From Hetaerina americana (taxonomy: Eukaryota; Arthropoda; Insecta; Odonata; Calopterygidae), in the NCBI GenBank assembly GCA_022747635.1, contig JAKTNV010000088.1:370001-434000 (forward strand): 64,000 bases of DNA. Reading direction: 5' to 3'. Numbering within the stretch: the first letter of the stretch is position 1; every line of letters begins with the position of its first letter. The notes below the pieces were generated by a model. It did not search any database. It saw only the letters and a list, made by a program, of their open reading frames with translations, and had not been told where the DNA came from. This document shows, one piece after another, positions 53,448-64,000 of this stretch. Position numbers and translations under genes: made by a program.

Positions 53448-53938
53448 ATATATATACATTTATATCTCGTGCAATAATTTTTTGTTAAAATAATTGAATA
53501 CATTTTAGCACTGCCATAGAATAACTCTCTTAGTCTTTTACCCGCTTTAATTTGAATCAATTCCTCCTCCATGTTATTCACCAACATTTGTTAACTATCG
53601 CAACAGTGCCACTGAACCACGTCTTCATAAATGTTATAGCGAAATATTTCTCGTTCGTTTTATAATAATATCCACCTTACAGTATGAACAGAATACTAAA
53701 GAAATATTTATTACTCTGAGTAAAACTGTTAATATTAACACCTGGAAATTAACTAGAAAAATTTCACGACCATCTAAGACTGCGTCCGTATTTAAAAGTG
53801 GGTACATTCATGCAGTAATATTAAACTGTTCAGTTCAAATTCTCATGCATGACTGTCTGAACACAGTGTAAGAATTGTAACACGTGAAACTATCATATTC
53901 GCATGCGTAAAACTATAACTACTATGCACGAATTCATA
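53448..53938. other. Unassigned AT-rich DNA
   Basis: No recognisable feature. Confidence 0.4.
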
Positions 53939-53939
53939 G

Positions 53940-54236
53940 AAGTAGTAGTTTTAGGGGAGGTTAATGACAGCTAAGGTCATAGGCGCCATTAGGGATGGAT
54001 GGGAAAGGAGGATGGGAAAGGATGGAGAGAAACCCGGCGTTGGCATTAGCCTACTTTTATCGAAAGGCTTAACTCCTAACCGACAGACGTCGTACTCACT
54101 TAAAGTGCTATCCACAAGGTGCCTCAAATGGGGATCGGGGATAACACTGAAAAATATCTGCCATTTCCAGGATTAGAACACGGATCCTCTGTATGGGAAG
54201 CCAGTAAATGAACCACCGCACAATCCTGATTCTCGC
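53940..54236 (-). mobile_element. tRNA-derived SINE, family B, copy 4
   Basis: Body signatures 'gaaacccggcgttggcatta', 'gtactcacttaaagtgctat' and 'aaatggggatcggggataac', with an AGTAGT tail at 53942-53950. The head near 54230 is damaged (gattgtgcggtggttcattt on the minus strand). Confidence 0.8.
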
Positions 54237-56405
54237 ATTGATTCAAATTTTCCCTTCGACAAGTTATCCTTTGGCAACGCTGCCTTCTTAAGTAAACAAT
54301 GATTTGAAGATGATCGCGAACCGCCTTCTTTAAACTTAATTTTCTGAGTAATGATGCGGAATATCTAAGTTGAAAACAAAATAATCAGCCATTTTTATAA
54401 AGAAGCCTCCTACTTAATATAACCCTATTTATCTTTTAAAATAAAATTTAATTCTTAATTTTTTGGTAATGCATGTATTTCTATATTCGCTTCATATAGT
54501 ATTTTCCATCCATTTATCTTTAAATGAGTTAGCTGTGTATTGAATATCGTCAACCACACCGAGGTAATTCTGCGATTCACCTTGCTAAATGTTATGATAG
54601 GATTTGAATTTTTGAATTTATTCGCTAAAATCGCATTCAATTATATCTTTAAAGTCTAATTATACCCTTGAGACACGCGAAAGCACTCGTAAATGCTAAG
54701 AAATCACTCACATAGTTTCATTACAGACTATTGAAAACGATATACTTTCATAATTTAGTCCCCCTCCCTAGTTAATTTAGTGAGTTCACGCATAGAGGCT
54801 GAGATACTTGAATTATCCGACCCTAAGCCCGTAAAATTTCAATTTTCGAGCTATTCACTTAGCCTTAGGGCATAGATTCTCATTACCGATTGCTTTTCCA
54901 ATGACTCCTTCGTCGGACCATGCACGAAGTAACCGGTTAAGAGTAGGATTTGGATGGTGACCGCCTTTTCTTCCAGTCGGTCAAGGACTCAAACTGCTTG
55001 AGGGCGATCATCGGTTACTACAAGAAAATAATAAGATGAAATTGCCCCATTTAATGGTCAAAGAGGTCACCACCTCTCGGTAGACGAAATCACGAGTAAC
55101 CTTAAAGGTCGATCAATTACCCTTAAGTATGATAACTCGCATATATCCTTATTTGGCGAGAGAACCTCACTTTGGGAATTTGTAATCCGTAATTGCAAAA
55201 ATTGTAATCCTTTGATTGCAAAATCTGGACGATAAATTGGGAATGGTTTTCATTTTGTTGTGTTTGGATGATATAATTTCTTAAGTACGTGTTATCACCA
55301 TGCAAATAACGCATTTTCTGAGGTTGACTGAATTTTTGGTTGATCAAATGTGACAAGAAAAGTAGTTCTGCCCGCTCACAATGATGTGCCAGAGTCAGGG
55401 TTCTTTATTAATAGCAATAGGGTATATTACTTACACACTTATCATCCTGAAAATGTTTCTGTAAGTATTAAGACCTGAAGTTAATTTAGTTACAATTTCC
55501 TTAAGTTTTATTTTATGAGGAAATTTCCGAGTTCTCTTCAGTTTTGCCATGGTACGCATGGTCTATTTAATTATTATTTATAAAAAAATGAACAACTACA
55601 CTCTGTGGTAAACATACAATGATGAATCTAAGGTAATTTAGTGCTATTGCAATGAAATGAAATTATTGACTTTGTAATTCCACACACTTTAAGAAAAAAT
55701 GTAATATAGTGATATTTATTCTCAGAACTGTAATATCAATGTTTGAATAAATACATCCGGGAAAGTTGCTCATTGATATAGCACAGGTAGGACGTTTTTT
55801 TCTAGAAATATTAAAATTATAAATTTGGAGCCTCCAATATGATATTGCAGTAACTTGATTCAGAGAGTTTTTTGAGTATTATACGTAGAATATTTTGGAA
55901 ATTCATACAAAAATCCAAAATACTAGCAAGAGATCGTTCCCCAATACATTTATCACAGTCTTTATCCATGGGAAAGACTCAGAAATCTCTGCGCTAAGCC
56001 AGAATTTAGATTCACCAGCGTTTTTAAGGCGCAATGAATTCCATCTACCACAGAATGACAGATTCATACATGGCTAGAATATTTTAACCCTAGATAATTT
56101 ATTATTTTATAAGGTTCACTTTATGGTCTATTAAATTTACAGGCATATTTTTTCCTTTCAGGAGCATGACTGAAAATTTCCTCTGAGCACAATAACGTCA
56201 GCCTCTTTTTTTTCAAATAAAAAAATAATGAAGAAAATCTTTCTCATTACACCGTCCATTGAACGCGAGCGATGAAGCGAAACTTTGAAATTTATTCGGT
56301 CGCATTTTTCCCTTAATCCCTTTTTCCCTTTACCCATGACCCCTTTTCTCCCACGAAAGAGGTCGCTGGTGAGGTGGTCTCCTTCACTCCTTTGTTTTTT
56401 ATTCT
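54237..56405. other. Unassigned intergenic DNA
   Basis: 2.2 kb of AT-rich sequence with no repeat-family match. All open frames are short and motif-free. Confidence 0.4.
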
Positions 56406-56407
56406 CT

Positions 56408-56408
<1 letters not shown>

Positions 56409-56446
<38 letters not shown>

Positions 56447-56455
56447 CATATATAT
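56409..56455. repeat. (TA)n microsatellite
   Basis: TA run with a 'gtatatacat' interruption, abutting a PLE-type terminus. Confidence 0.95.
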
Positions 56456-56457
56456 GT

Positions 56458-56575
56458 AATAAATTGGACAGCAACAAACAATATAGAAACACATAAAAAG
56501 ATCACTGACACGTTATTTCTTGATCATTTCGACGGAATTCTGCTCCGTCTTCATCGGAAGATAGAGAAGTAATGA
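56458..56575 (-). mobile_element. PLE-type terminus, single arm (P3 family)
   Basis: Reading the minus strand: ccgatga (56557-56551), one extra base, stem gacgg (56549-56545) with ccgtc (56535-56531), GAAA (56530-56527), then 'tgatcaagaaataacgtgtc', 'gtgatctttttatgtgtttc' and an end at the (TA)n tract. Almost identical to one arm of P3. Confidence 0.72.
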
Positions 56576-56583
56576 CCATGAGT

Positions 56584-56653
56584 CACACACACACACATAT
56601 ATATATATATATAATATATATTGTATGTGTGTGTGTTTATGTATATATATACA

Positions 56654-56733
<80 letters not shown>

Positions 56734-56752
56734 TGTATATATATACATATTT
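56584..56752. repeat. CA, TA and GT microsatellite complex
   Basis: Alternating (CA)n, (TA)n and (GT)n runs. All frames across it are artefacts. Confidence 0.95.
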
Positions 56753-56764
56753 TTTTTATGCCCC

Positions 56765-56885
56765 TGTGATCTGCTAGATTCCGCCTTCCCCACCTCTTCT
56801 GTGTTCGTCCTTTTATATGTGTTCCTATCCCTTTTCCTTGTATCTATTTCCATGTGAATGAATATTTGCTCGCCAAATATATTTA
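56765..56885 (+). repeat. Repeat family F, copy 2
   Basis: 'gatctgctagattccgcctt', 'gttcgtccttttatatgtgt', 'tatctatttccatgtgaatg' and 'aatatttgctcgccaaat' match copies at 30484 and 63225. Confidence 0.6.
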
Positions 56886-58299
56886 TGCATACATATATAT
56901 ATATGTATATATATTTAATTAGTTATATATTTCCCGGGACTTGCGCAGGTCATCATGATATCTACAGCTTAGAAGGGAGAAAGATCTCTAACCCCTTTTT
57001 TTAAAACTCGATCTTTCATCCTCCATCAAATTTTCTCCTTACGCTAATCTTAAGGGAGGAGAAGTTGAGAAGCTGGGGAGGGAAGGGTGGGTGATAAGTT
57101 CTCGGGAATTCTCCTTGTCTAGCGGGGTGAGAGAGGCTTGCGATGGGATGGGGGCTTCGTCCGCTTCGCGTTCTGATCTTTCCTTGTTTTTTTTCAAAAT
57201 GGTTGCCTCCTTGCCGGTGTACTGAGATAGCTCATGCTCTCGTGGGCACCACTGATGATTGGGGGGAGACCTCATCATCCAACCTCAACCCCCTCCAACC
57301 GCTCCGTGCGACGCATGGGTCTTATAAAGAGGTCTGGGTAAGGCGAGGTCACGTATTCATCACGCGGGCTCCATCATGACATGCATCCTTTAATCCAGAT
57401 CGTGACTGCACTGAAGTCATAAGTGTAACTTTAGCTCACGTGTTAGTGGCGAGTGATGAAAATTAATGGGAAATACATAAAATAACCATTTGCGTATTTT
57501 GTAAACGGATATACACTAATGCCGAACATTCAAGTTTTTCTCAGAATGATTCTATTTACTTTATTAAAACGCTATCAGATAATTATATTATTTTTTACTA
57601 CATCTGAGGCGCCAATTATTTTTTATAACTTTGTGTCATCCATTGATTTCTACCAAAAATCAATCAGTATCATTGAAACGATGTCGGGTAGGTGTTGTGA
57701 TTTTTGTAACTAATACACCTCTTGTTTATTTGCGCACTGTTTATTGAATAGTTTATCCGGAGAACGACCTGTGTGTCAGCGCCATTAATTCATAATTCCT
57801 CCGTTGGTAGTCCTCTACACTTCCATAAGAACATGCATACAAATCTTTTTAATTTCGTAAACAGATTCCTGCCAACATTAGCACGGTCAAGTCACTGTTT
57901 TGTCATGGCCGTTTAATAGAGTCCTTTTAGGGCGATATATAGTGGACATTTTATGAAAATGCCATTTACACTTGGCATCTCGATGAGACCTCCTTAAGGA
58001 TTGGGAAATAAAAATGGAAGTGAAAAATATATAGACCTCTGTCTTTCCCACCCCCCCCTTCTTCAAACAAATGAATTTCCTTTTCTTCTGAGGAAACGAA
58101 ATGTGGGAGAATATTGTTGGAGAAGAGAGCAATGCTGGTCGGAGGGACTTTTTCGCCTGCTTCTGTCCACGTTGCGTTAAAGTTGATTTTTTTGTACTCT
58201 CATGTAATTAACCTGGAAAAAAACAACCAGACCTACCCCTTTTAACTAGCTTTGTTCGCTTATTAATGTGACAAATGGCATTCAGGTAGACTTCAGGAC
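56886..58299. other. Unassigned DNA
   Basis: A block at 57632-57690 (tgtgtcatccattgatttct, agtatcattgaaacgatg) resembles the possible mariner 5' leader near 29621. No transposase follows. A 57143-57379 frame has no motif. Confidence 0.35.
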
Positions 58300-58435
58300 T
58301 CCCTTTAGAAAGATGGTATCGCCACCGAAAATTTGGAACACGTGTGAGTTTCTTTTGTGAGTGTTTTTGTGTTTAGTGGAATCTTGGGGTACATTATTAT
58401 TCACATTTGCGAGACTTTCACTCGTTCTATTACAA

Positions 58436-58438
<3 letters not shown>
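58300..58438 (+). repeat. PLE-type terminus, family G, copy 2
   Basis: GAAA-containing segment (ggtatcgccaccgaaaattt), 'ggaacacgtgtgagtttctt', a T-rich GT run and 'acattattattcacatttgc' with 'gagactttcactcg' running into (TA)n. Same order as 230-330 and the minus strand of 63025-63118. Confidence 0.5.

Positions 58439-58514
<76 letters not shown>
58439..58514. repeat. (TA)n microsatellite
   Basis: Pure TA run. Confidence 0.97.
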
Positions 58515-58517
<3 letters not shown>

Positions 58518-58585
58518 AGGCCAAAAGTTCCCCTGTCACACACCCTTGAGGCGGCTCTCCTGGCTATTTTGTAAGTGTAGATCTT
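58515..58585 (+). mobile_element. CR1-like LINE 3' terminus only
   Basis: 'cccctgtcacacacccttga' with 'ggcggctctcctggctattt' and 'gtaagtgtagatc' match the last 70 bp of the LINE family. It begins immediately after (TA)n. Confidence 0.55.
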
Positions 58586-60064
58586 CTTAGTCATCGACTC
58601 ATATCTCTTTAATTCCTTGCCTTGGAAAGATTTGGAACTCTGCGCTGAAAAAAATACTTTCAACCTTCACCCTACGATTATGAATTGATTTTGACTTGAC
58701 GTCATCAGCCTGGCTGGAAAAAAACGCGTGACGCACCTTTGTTCCGAAACGGCCAGCATTTCAATCCGACAGGGGCAACCACATCCATTTTTTCCATCCA
58801 TTGGACATAATATAACTCATCCCCATACTATATCATCTTTATGATTCGCGAAATACGAGTACGTACTCGTGGTGGAAGAGGAAAGTAGCATTAATACTTC
58901 ATATGTAAAAAAAAGATTTTTACCGTCAATTGTCGTTGTTTTTTTTAGTCCTTTGAGCGTTCTCAACTTCGCTCATGGCTTACTCAAGAGATATCAAACC
59001 GTGCCAAAAGGGAAAATGGATGAGAGAATAAAATGGGAGGGAGGTTAAACTTTGGGGATGCCGAGAACTGGATTAGTTTCGAAGGGGGAGCAGGAGGGAG
59101 GGAGGAGGAGGGGGTGTGGATGAGAGGGAAGAGGGTGGAGGGAATGGGGTGGGAGGTGCCTTTGTGGGAGACACACGTCCGTTGGCCATGAGAGCCCGCA
59201 GCGCAAATAGCGTCGGTGTATTCCCCGTGATCGTCGACCGGATCCCAGGGTCTGGATTATTTGCAGCATCCCTCGCTAGACTTGAGAGAGACGTCGATGG
59301 GGTCGTCATGGGAAATCCCTCGGGAGCATCGACATTGAACGAACGCTAACCTCCTCTCCCACGTCGACGTCGCCAAGGCGAAAGGGGTAGGTCGGGAAGG
59401 TGGGGAGAGAGGGTGGAGGCGAAGGAAAGTGGGAGGGGGAAATGGGAATGGCGCAGAGGTTGGGTAGCGGAGTATGGGAAGTTGTGAGAGGAAATGGCGT
59501 TGGGGGAAATAGAATGCTGAGGAAAGACGACATGTTGGGAGAAAACTGGAAGAGGACGAGAAAAAGAAAACTAATGGGAAAGGGGTTATGATAAAGTGAG
59601 GGGGGAGTTTGGTTTAAGGCACTAAAGGGATTTTTCATGGTTTTTTTCCGGGAAATTTTCACCATAAAAAAAAAAATACTGTTAAATAAAATTAACTAGC
59701 GCATTCATATCCTGTGAGTGGGATAACGTCAAGGACTCGTAAGTTCGATAATGTAATCCATAAAAATCAATGTGTTCATATACACTTGAGTTGTGTATGG
59801 AATTGTGTAACCGCTAATGAGGACATTTTTATAAGATAGAAGGTTATATCGAAAAATTTTCCATTTTTTATTTTGTTACCGTAAAAAAGGATGTTTTTAC
59901 CACATTTGGCGAAGAATTAACTCCTCTGAAATAAGAAAAATCTATGGAATGTTATTTACATCATATTACTAACGTTATAAAATGTGCCGCAGAAATGATA
60001 AAAAACAATATAGGCTCACTCTAAACTGAAATTAAACAATTACTCTATTATAGGAATTATACCG
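58586..60064. other. Unassigned DNA with polypurine tracts
   Basis: 59080-59155 and 59395-59470 are nearly all A/G on the plus strand (gagggagggaggaggagg). The open frames on both strands there are compositional. Confidence 0.4.
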
Positions 60065-60985
60065 ATTAAGGTAGGTTTTGGATGAACACAACTACCAAAA
60101 GAAATATTTTGTGATTCCTAACAAAACAAAACCCAACATTCTACTCTACAACAAGTCGCTCTTCATCTCTCTGTACTTCCTTTCTCCCTTCATCCCATCC
60201 AACATCCCTATCCTATTCCTGCCCCTTCCTCGTTTGTTGCCTAACATTCCCCCCTCTATTACAGTCTTCAAAATGCCGATCAATACGCCCCTCATCCATT
60301 TTTTCTGCCTCCATATGGTTTCTCCCGACAAACCCCTCTCCTCGCCTGCCATACCTAGCACTTCCTCATATGCTTTCCTTTCTGTCCATTTCACCTTCTC
60401 CATTCTTCTCCACACCCACATTTCAAGCTTCCAATAAACGCCTGTCATCCTGCTTCAATTGCCATGTCTCCACGCTGTACAAAACCACGCTCCATGTAAA
60501 AGATGCGACGAGTCTTTTCTTAACATTACGTAACTGTTAACAATTCCCTCCTTGTGAAAGCATCTTTGTCTAGTACAATTCTTCTTCTTATCTATCATCT
60601 AAACTTAATGTTGAACATTTTGAGCATAAACATTCCATGAATCTGGCGTTTTATTTCAAAACTCCACCCTTGTTTTAGCAGAACGATTTAGTTTATCACC
60701 AAAAAAGGTTTACCCATGCGAGTGAAGCCCCTTAAAAACCCTATTACTTTGACATTTTTGATATAAAGCACTTTCGAGATACGTAAACGCTTCCACCTGC
60801 TCTAGTTTTTGCCCTCGTATTCTAATGTTTAACTTAGCTTCGTTTGCTCTTCTGAAAAAATTGGATAGCCTTTTATTTATTTTTATTGGTTCTCATCCCA
60901 TATCTATCGCATTGAATTTCCAATTCACCCAGCATTGCTTGCAACCCCTTGGCTGACCGACGGATTAATTAAATGACAATGATAG
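60065..60985 (-). pseudogene. RTE-clade LINE 3' part with internal insertion
   Basis: The minus strand gives LEMWVWRRMEKVKWTERKAY, EERGLSGETIWRQKKWMRGV, LKTVIEGGMLGNKRGRGRN and a 3' UTR ending 'tttggtagttgtgttcatcc' at about 60100-60081. Upstream (60440-60600 and 60745-60960) the RT tail and motif-C neighbourhood are recognisable but broken. About 145 bp at 60600-60745 has no counterpart in the other copies, so something is inserted there. Confidence 0.75.
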
Positions 60986-62614
60986 CATTCCCCACTATGA
61001 CATCAGCAGGGCAGTTGTCACAAAATAAGAATAATAGGTTCAAGTATTCGTTTTTCCCGCGCGCTATCACTGAGCATAACTTATAGGGAAAACGCTAAGA
61101 CGTAAACAGACTTGGTAAATGGAAAAGAGTCAGGATCACATACGATACTCATGAATTACAATTATTCTCAACTCAATTAATCGCTGGCTTCCCAATTCCT
61201 GGAATTCCCTCTCCCCGACACGGGCCCTTGGGTCTGGAGTCGTGTAAATAAATGTGTGGATGTAATTAATTTTGTGAATTGTTCGTCCTGCTTGAGTGGA
61301 ATGTCCTCGGGTAAATATCCCCATTTGCTCATGCTCAGAAATGGAAAATGAATTACGTCTCCAAACCATTTTCTTGTGTGAACTTGTTCGTAATAGTTGC
61401 CGAGGTTAATTAAAAATGGCGTAACACTGTTCTAAGCAGTTTGTCTTATTTTTTTAGTAATATTTGTTTTTCCAAACATTGACGTACTTTTCAAAAAATT
61501 AGGAAAATAATAATTTCTTTTGAGTGAATTTTTTATCGTTCTAATTTTTATATTCGGAACCTCGACGTTCATTGTTTCAAAATGCCTTTCATAAAAGCCA
61601 TTGAATTTTTTTTAAAAATAGATGCTGAATTATGGGCTTTTAATCGATTTCTTTTAGTTAATTAGATAATCCCTTTCGTCAACACTTCCCTGATTTCATT
61701 TCAATTTCCTCCTTCGACAGGAACAGCGTTTGAATCCTCGTTCACTGAGCTCTTTACTAAAAGATTATCCCATTTTCCCCGCTGTCGGCTCTAAGGATGT
61801 TTTATTTTTTAGATTATTTTAATTTTCTAAACTTAATGTCCCCAAAGAGTCATTCATGATAACCCCCTTACAGTTTTCTGGGTCATTAAATGTTGGTCAT
61901 CGATAGACGATTGGGTGAAAATTCACATTTTCACAATTATAGGGAGGAAGACCATAGCAAAAGGTTGGCCAGGTGGGGGGGAAGAAAGATTTCGACTTGT
62001 TGGACAGGATTTAGGGTGGTTTAAAGTATGTGGATTTGAAGAAAAATTTGATTGTGGTGTGGGTTGTCGATAGAGAAGGCTTACAAATAAATCCGTAGTT
62101 AGTCCTGTGTATCCATCTACGTAAAATCTCACTCGGGGAATGGACTATCGTTAAAAAAAAGGCAATGAAGGATGAGAAATAGCACATTAACATCGATCTG
62201 TTCTTAAAAAATTATTATTACTTAAATTTTTTTAATTTTAACGAATTATCGTGTTAAATGTTTGCTTCTTAGTAATACCTCATCGAAAAACACCCATTTT
62301 CTTAAATCCATTAATCCTCGTGATTTAAAATAACTTATATTACTATCTGTTTTCAACGGAGGGACAGTGAATAACTTCAAGTAGAAAATGTTTCCCATTC
62401 ACAATAAAGCACAAATGGTTTTTCGAAAAAAATGTAGAATGGTTCGCTGGAGTGGGGCAATTTGTTGCGGGATAGGAGGTCGGAGTCCTTGGGAAAGCAA
62501 CGCGACCCGCGTCAGTTGTCTGTGGGCAGTCAAAGTGTGCGGATCACTAAAAAACTTATGAGATACAGGATTGTCCTGTTCCGCTACCAATAGTTACGCT
62601 AAAGTTTTCTTCTA

Positions 62615-62615
<1 letters not shown>
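60986..62615. other. Unassigned DNA
   Basis: AT-rich. Near 61035-61060 'ttttcccgcgcgctatcac' faintly recalls the FFPRxI tail of the CR1-like LINE, too short to call. Confidence 0.35.

Positions 62616-62656
<41 letters not shown>
62616..62656. repeat. (TA)n microsatellite
   Basis: TA run abutting the SINE head at 62662. Confidence 0.95.
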
Positions 62657-62657
<1 letters not shown>

Positions 62658-62661
62658 TATA

Positions 62662-62930
62662 TGCGGCGGTCCAGGGGGTAGAGCGTTGGACTACTGATCG
62701 GAGGGGCCGGGTTCAATTCCAGGGCAAGCCACTCTGGGTACTTGCTGCTTCACCCAATCTATGTGTTTTTCGGGTACCTGATCTTCCTGGGAAACCATAA
62801 CCGGCACAGGGAAAGGAACTGGCCCTCCTACCCTGATGTATGAATTTCACACGCCGTCGGGCTTAGCACAGGGTGAACTCTAACATCACCTACCTAACCG
62901 GAACTGCGGGTTGATTACTGTGTTTATGGT
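62662..62930 (+). mobile_element. tRNA-derived SINE, family A, copy 3
   Basis: A box (gggggtagagcgttggacta), B box (gggttcaattccaggg), body (tttttcgggtacctgatctt, aaccataaccggcacaggga, ttcacacgccgtcgggctta) and a tail running into (TA)n at 62931. Best-preserved copy of this family here, with TA repeats on both sides. Confidence 0.9.
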
Positions 62931-63013
<83 letters not shown>

Positions 63014-63025
63014 TGTATATATATA
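62931..63025. repeat. (TA)n microsatellite
   Basis: Long TA run between SINE A and palindrome P4. Confidence 0.97.
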
Positions 63026-63200
63026 ACACTTTTTGAAAGTCTCACGGACGTGAATAATAATGTATAACACTTAGCACTAGTGGACACAGACAAAAACACA
63101 GAAACACACAAAAAAGAGAATAACTTAGTAAGAGTTAGTCTCTTTTTTTGTGTGTTTCTGTGTTTTTGTCTGTGTCCACTAGTTCTAAGTGTTATACATT
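63025..63200. mobile_element. PLE-type palindrome P4 (family G termini)
   Basis: Perfect or near-perfect arms of about 61 bp (63059-63118 and 63140-63200), containing 'agtggacacagacaaaaaca' and its complement, around a 21-bp spacer. The left arm continues outward through 'gaataataatgtataac' and 'gaaagtctcacggacg' to (TA)n; the right arm ends directly in TA repeats. The outer part matches the termini at 230-330 and 58390-58438. Confidence 0.65.
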
Positions 63201-63224
63201 ATATATATATATTGTTACGTATAT

Positions 63225-63310
63225 TTTTATATGTGTTCCTATTCCTTCCCCTTATATCTATTTCCATGTGAATGAATATTTGTTTGCCATATGGCGGGTT
63301 TTCGTGTTTG
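63225..63310 (+). repeat. Repeat family F, copy 3
   Basis: 'tttatatgtgttcctattcc', 'tatctatttccatgtgaatg', 'aatatttgtttgccatatgg'. A short further match to the start of the family (gtgatctgctcgatttcgcc) is at 63631-63650. Confidence 0.6.
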
Positions 63311-63542
63311 AATTTGTATTTGGCCAACGTTGCTCGTCTCTTCTTCTGACGATGCGTTCCACGAAACGCACTGTTCTTATACTTTATGACGTTGTGCGAA
63401 TGTTTTACCTGCTATCCTTTCTCCTTGGTTCGTCCATTTCTCATTTGGTGAGAGAAACAGCTGCCTAATGCCATCTCTTGGCCAATGAATCGGGGCACTT
63501 CGTTGTTGAAAACCCCCCGCAGATTTCAGTGTAAATTACGTT
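63311..63542. other. Unassigned DNA
   Basis: No recognisable feature. Confidence 0.4.
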
Positions 63543-63622
63543 TCCTCGACAGCTCAAGCGTAGAACATCGGCCCGGCCAGTAAAAAGATCCATGGCTCAA
63601 GCCCCGGTCAAGGAAATATATT
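63543..63622 (+). mobile_element. SINE family C head, copy 4
   Basis: 'tttcctcgacagctcaagcg' and 'ggctcaagccccggtcaagg' match the head of copy 3 (cctcgacagcttaactggc...ggttcgaatcccggtcaagg). The B box has decayed and the body is missing. Confidence 0.6.
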
Positions 63623-63654
63623 TACAATCGTGATCTGCTCGATTTCGCCCTTCC

Positions 63655-64000
63655 CACATTCTTTTTCGTCCTTTATACAACCCAACACCCTTCTTTACAG
63701 CAAGACCCTCTTCATCTACGTATACTTCTTTCCACTCTTCATCCCATCCAACATCCCTATCCTATTTTTCCCCCTTCCTCGTTTACCTGACATTCTCCCA
63801 AAAGCCTATCGGCTCCACTTTCACCAATTTTAGTACTTCGTCGTCCGTTTTCCTTTTTGTCTACTTCACCTTTTCCATCCTTCTCCACGCCAACATCTCA
63901 AAAATCTCCAATCTACGCCATACATAGCTACGCTCTATATAAAACTTTTTTGACCAGCTTTTTATTAACATCCTTCATTTCTCAACGTCCCAGTGATCAA
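63655..64000 (-). pseudogene. RTE-clade LINE 3' end, running off the window
   Basis: 'catcccatccaacatcccta', 'cctcgtttacctgacattct', 'tctacttcaccttttccatc' and 'catccttcatttctcaacgt' align in order with the minus-strand RTE copies at 60180-60420 and 42370-42730. The element continues beyond 64000. Confidence 0.75.

Noticed and set aside
59045..59665. Overlapping Pro/Ser-rich open frames
   Set aside because: Compositional artefacts of polypurine/polypyrimidine DNA.

Overview
This window is eukaryotic, AT-rich, intergenic DNA made almost entirely of transposable-element debris. I found no gene that I can defend as a host protein-coding gene, tRNA gene or rRNA gene. The mix of mariner transposons, RTE-clade and CR1-like LINEs, tRNA-derived SINEs, Penelope-like elements (PLEs), a Helitron and long (TA)n microsatellites fits an arthropod, most likely an insect. 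The presence of a hepadnavirus-related type of retroelement also points to an insect. I cannot name the species.

Layout. 0-10 kb: an old RTE relic, a 400-bp foldback element, two PLE-type palindromes on (TA)n tracts, a Helitron fragment (helicase half, on the minus strand, with its authentic 3' end), a mariner relic and a third palindrome. 10-16 kb: old LINE and mariner relics and three kinds of tRNA-derived SINE. 16.7-19.9 kb: a mariner bounded by recognisable terminal repeats, interrupted by a 2.3-kb element with a gag-like and an RT-RNase H open frame and no integrase. 20.8-25 kb: two mariners, a CR1-like LINE tail, and a 5'-truncated PLE (RT plus GIY-YIG) fused in frame to the second mariner and ending in a hammerhead-like RNA motif. 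25-31 kb: a long-terminal-inverted-repeat element, an RTE copy, nested CR1-like tails, a mariner relic, a second degraded PLE lineage and a head-to-head SINE pair around (TA)n. 31-50 kb: mostly unassigned DNA with LINE, SINE and mariner pieces, including two RTE copies arranged head to head. 50-64 kb: more SINEs, a mariner deletion derivative whose terminal repeat abuts (TA)n, further PLE-type termini and two RTE 3' ends, the last running off the window.

These elements do not work together as a pathway; they form a nested record of insertions. Two signals stand out. First, the uninterrupted RT-RNase H frame at 17264-18985 has the motif combination of hepadnavirus-type polymerases and lies inside a dead mariner. 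Second, several different PLE-type termini share one hammerhead-like layout with different but complementary stem II sequences, and many of them form inverted pairs whose outer ends run into (TA)n microsatellites.

All coordinates of element ends are estimated by eye from internal comparisons within this window. Clade names come from recognised motifs and not from any search.
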